A program made the position numbers and the translations under genes. Under the pieces are notes generated by a model. That model saw only the letters and a program-made list of their open reading frames with translations, had not been told where the DNA came from and searched no databases. Below are positions 5,164 through 5,858 of a stretch of 5,858 nucleotides of DNA, piece by piece. The stretch is from Bacillota bacterium (GTDB taxonomy: Bacteria > Bacillota > Clostridia > UBA1381): contig JAJQAT010000019.1 in the NCBI GenBank assembly GCA_021203665.1, positions 1 to 5,858 of the forward strand, read 5' to 3'. Within the stretch, counting starts at the first letter, position 1. Each line of letters starts with the position of its first letter.

Positions 5164-5210
5164 AAAAAGCGGTGTATATCGCGGATTTTGCGATATACCG
5201 CTTTTTCTTT
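5164..5210 (+). terminator. Rho-independent terminator of cysE
   Basis: AAAAAGCG (5164-5171) pairs with CGCTTTTT (5199-5206), and GTATATCGC (5174-5182) with GCGATATAC (5190-5198). A two-base bulge lies between the stems and a seven-base loop closes them, followed by the tract TTTTTCTTT. The paired A tract makes it potentially active in both directions. Confidence 0.88.
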
Positions 5211-5218
5211 GGTTTGTC

Positions 5219-5251
5219 AGCATTTAGAGCGGTTTTAGCCGCATAAATGCT
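5219..5251. repeat. Imperfect palindrome/hairpin after the cysE terminator
   Basis: AGCATTTA (5219-5226) pairs perfectly with TAAATGCT (5244-5251), and GCGG (5229-5232) with CCGC (5239-5242), leaving a small internal loop and the loop TTTTAG. No T tract follows, so it is not a standard terminator. It may be a mobile-element end or a structured RNA remnant; its function is unknown. Confidence 0.5.
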
Positions 5252-5362
5252 ATGTTCTTGGTGGTTGAAACACGCGGAGTAATGTGATTTGATGTCCGAC
5301 CTTGAAAATGGGGTTTCAAGTGCTGACGGTATGCTATTTTAATACAACATTTTTATCGTTAA
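5252..5362. other. Gene-free segment with short hairpin and gene fragment
   Basis: No intact gene is seen. CTTGAAA (5301-5307) pairs with TTTCAAG (5314-5320). A 16-codon open stretch at 5292-5342 (MSDLENGVSSADGMLF, then TAA) reads like the tail of a protein, but its upstream frame is closed by stops. The segment is AT-rich and resembles decayed accessory DNA. Confidence 0.3.
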
Positions 5363-5796
5363 ATAGTTCAAAGGTGGAAATTTAGAATACAAACAAACCG
5401 CATAAAATCGAGGCTTGCGGAGTATAGAACTTTGGAAGTAATACAGTTTTATCTTAAAGCCGAAAATCGAGGTTTTATCGTTCCACTCGCAACGCCTTCA
5501 GGTATGACTGCGTGAACCAATGTGACCTTTGCGTTGATTCTCTTATAATTTGGATAGAGCGTGTAAGGGAAAATCTATATTATGGTTACGGAAATCGCAG
5601 GAGATTTTTAATCATGGATGATAGTTCGGCGTTGACTGTTGCGAAATACGTAGCAAGCAATGGAATTGACCGAAGCCGAGTATGCATACGGAAAATGAAA
5701 TAGCTGTGCAAAATGGATAGGGAATTTATGCTTTGGGAATCTTTAGAAAGCGCCATGCCTTATACTTCAGCCGGCACATACATTTATGAAGCATGA
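5363..5796 (+). pseudogene. Probable decayed gene, unknown function
   Basis: A stretch open from 5363 ends in TGA at 5513-5515 and includes LEVIQFYLKAENRGFIVPLA. A -1 shift at that point joins it to a second open stretch from 5512 to TAG at 5701-5703, which includes LYYGYGNRRRFLIMDDSSAL and VAKYVASNGIDRSRV. Past that TAG the same frame stays open to TGA at 5794-5796 (MDREFMLWESLESAMPYTSA followed by GTYIYEA). The three pieces together give about 143 codons in one direction, interrupted by one frame change and one stop, as expected of a broken gene. No proper start with a ribosome site is seen for the first piece, and I recognise no family. It could instead be non-coding DNA that is open by chance, or hold separate tiny genes. 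Confidence 0.35.
5614..5703 (+). CDS. Possible 29-residue small protein
   Basis: Within the decayed segment, an ATG at 5614 has AGGAG (5599-5603) 10 bases upstream and encodes a 29-residue polar peptide. It begins MDDSSALTVAKYVASNG and ends in the basic stretch RSRVCIRKMK. It has no membrane segment and no recognised motif. Because the frame also continues upstream to 5512 and, past the stop, downstream to 5796, a remnant of a longer gene seems more likely than a genuine small gene. Confidence 0.2.
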   Translation: MDDSSALTVAKYVASNGIDRSRVCIRKMK

Positions 5797-5817
5797 GAAC
5801 AAAAATAAAACAAAAGG

Positions 5818-5858
5818 GGATAGACATTAAAACTTATTATAGTCTTAATCATCTATCC
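5818..5858. terminator. Hairpin at the right edge, possible terminator
   Basis: GGATAGA (5818-5824) pairs perfectly with TCTATCC (5852-5858). Inside it, ATTAA and ACT pair with AGT and TTAAT around the loop TATTAT, with small mismatches. The window ends on the last paired base, so a following T tract cannot be checked. It could equally be the inverted end of an element. Confidence 0.35.

Noticed and set aside
5252..5858. Group II intron or IS element in the right-hand segment
   Set aside because: No GUGYG 5' end, domain V hairpin, reverse transcriptase or transposase reading was found.

Overview
The window reads as chromosomal DNA from a low-to-mid GC Firmicute, most likely a gut-type member of the Clostridia. 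This is an inference from the strong Shine-Dalgarno sites, the housekeeping-type promoters (TTGAAA/TTGACA with TATAAT and extended -10 boxes), the U-tract hairpin terminators, the tRNA with an encoded CCA, and the long (310-residue) serine acetyltransferase. Five protein genes are well supported, all on the + strand, with one tRNA gene on the - strand.

Positions 1-81 hold two consecutive terminator hairpins that close a transcription unit lying to the left of the window. An AT-rich stretch with two overlapping promoters then leads into aroC (chorismate synthase, last common step of aromatic amino acid synthesis). Only 41 bases after aroC, with no terminator between them, come an ECF sigma factor gene and, 65 bases further on, the gene for its probable partner: a zinc-finger anti-sigma protein with one membrane segment, a long Ala/Thr/Glu/Asp-rich stalk and an unrecognised C-terminal domain. 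A perfect 12-bp terminator at 3247-3280 ends this unit.

A convergent tRNA-Arg(ACG) gene follows on the - strand, with its own promoter and a terminator that touches the CCA end. Next are two + strand genes, each with its own near-consensus promoter: ogt (O6-alkylguanine-DNA alkyltransferase, DNA repair), whose promoter predicts an extremely short leader, and cysE (serine O-acetyltransferase, first step of cysteine synthesis), whose C-terminal isoleucine suggests that it binds cysteine synthase. A strong hairpin terminator at 5164-5210 closes cysE.

From about 5252 to the right edge the sequence is lower in GC (about 38% by hand count over 5341-5820) and carries no intact gene. It holds short open stretches, a likely decayed gene that can be read across one frameshift and one stop, and several hairpins, the last at the very edge of the window. 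It looks like a remnant of accessory DNA. I find no CRISPR array, transposase, phage gene or clear new system. The most interesting points are the aroC-sigma-anti-sigma linkage with its unusual anti-sigma protein, the related terminators at two sites, and the degenerate right-hand segment.
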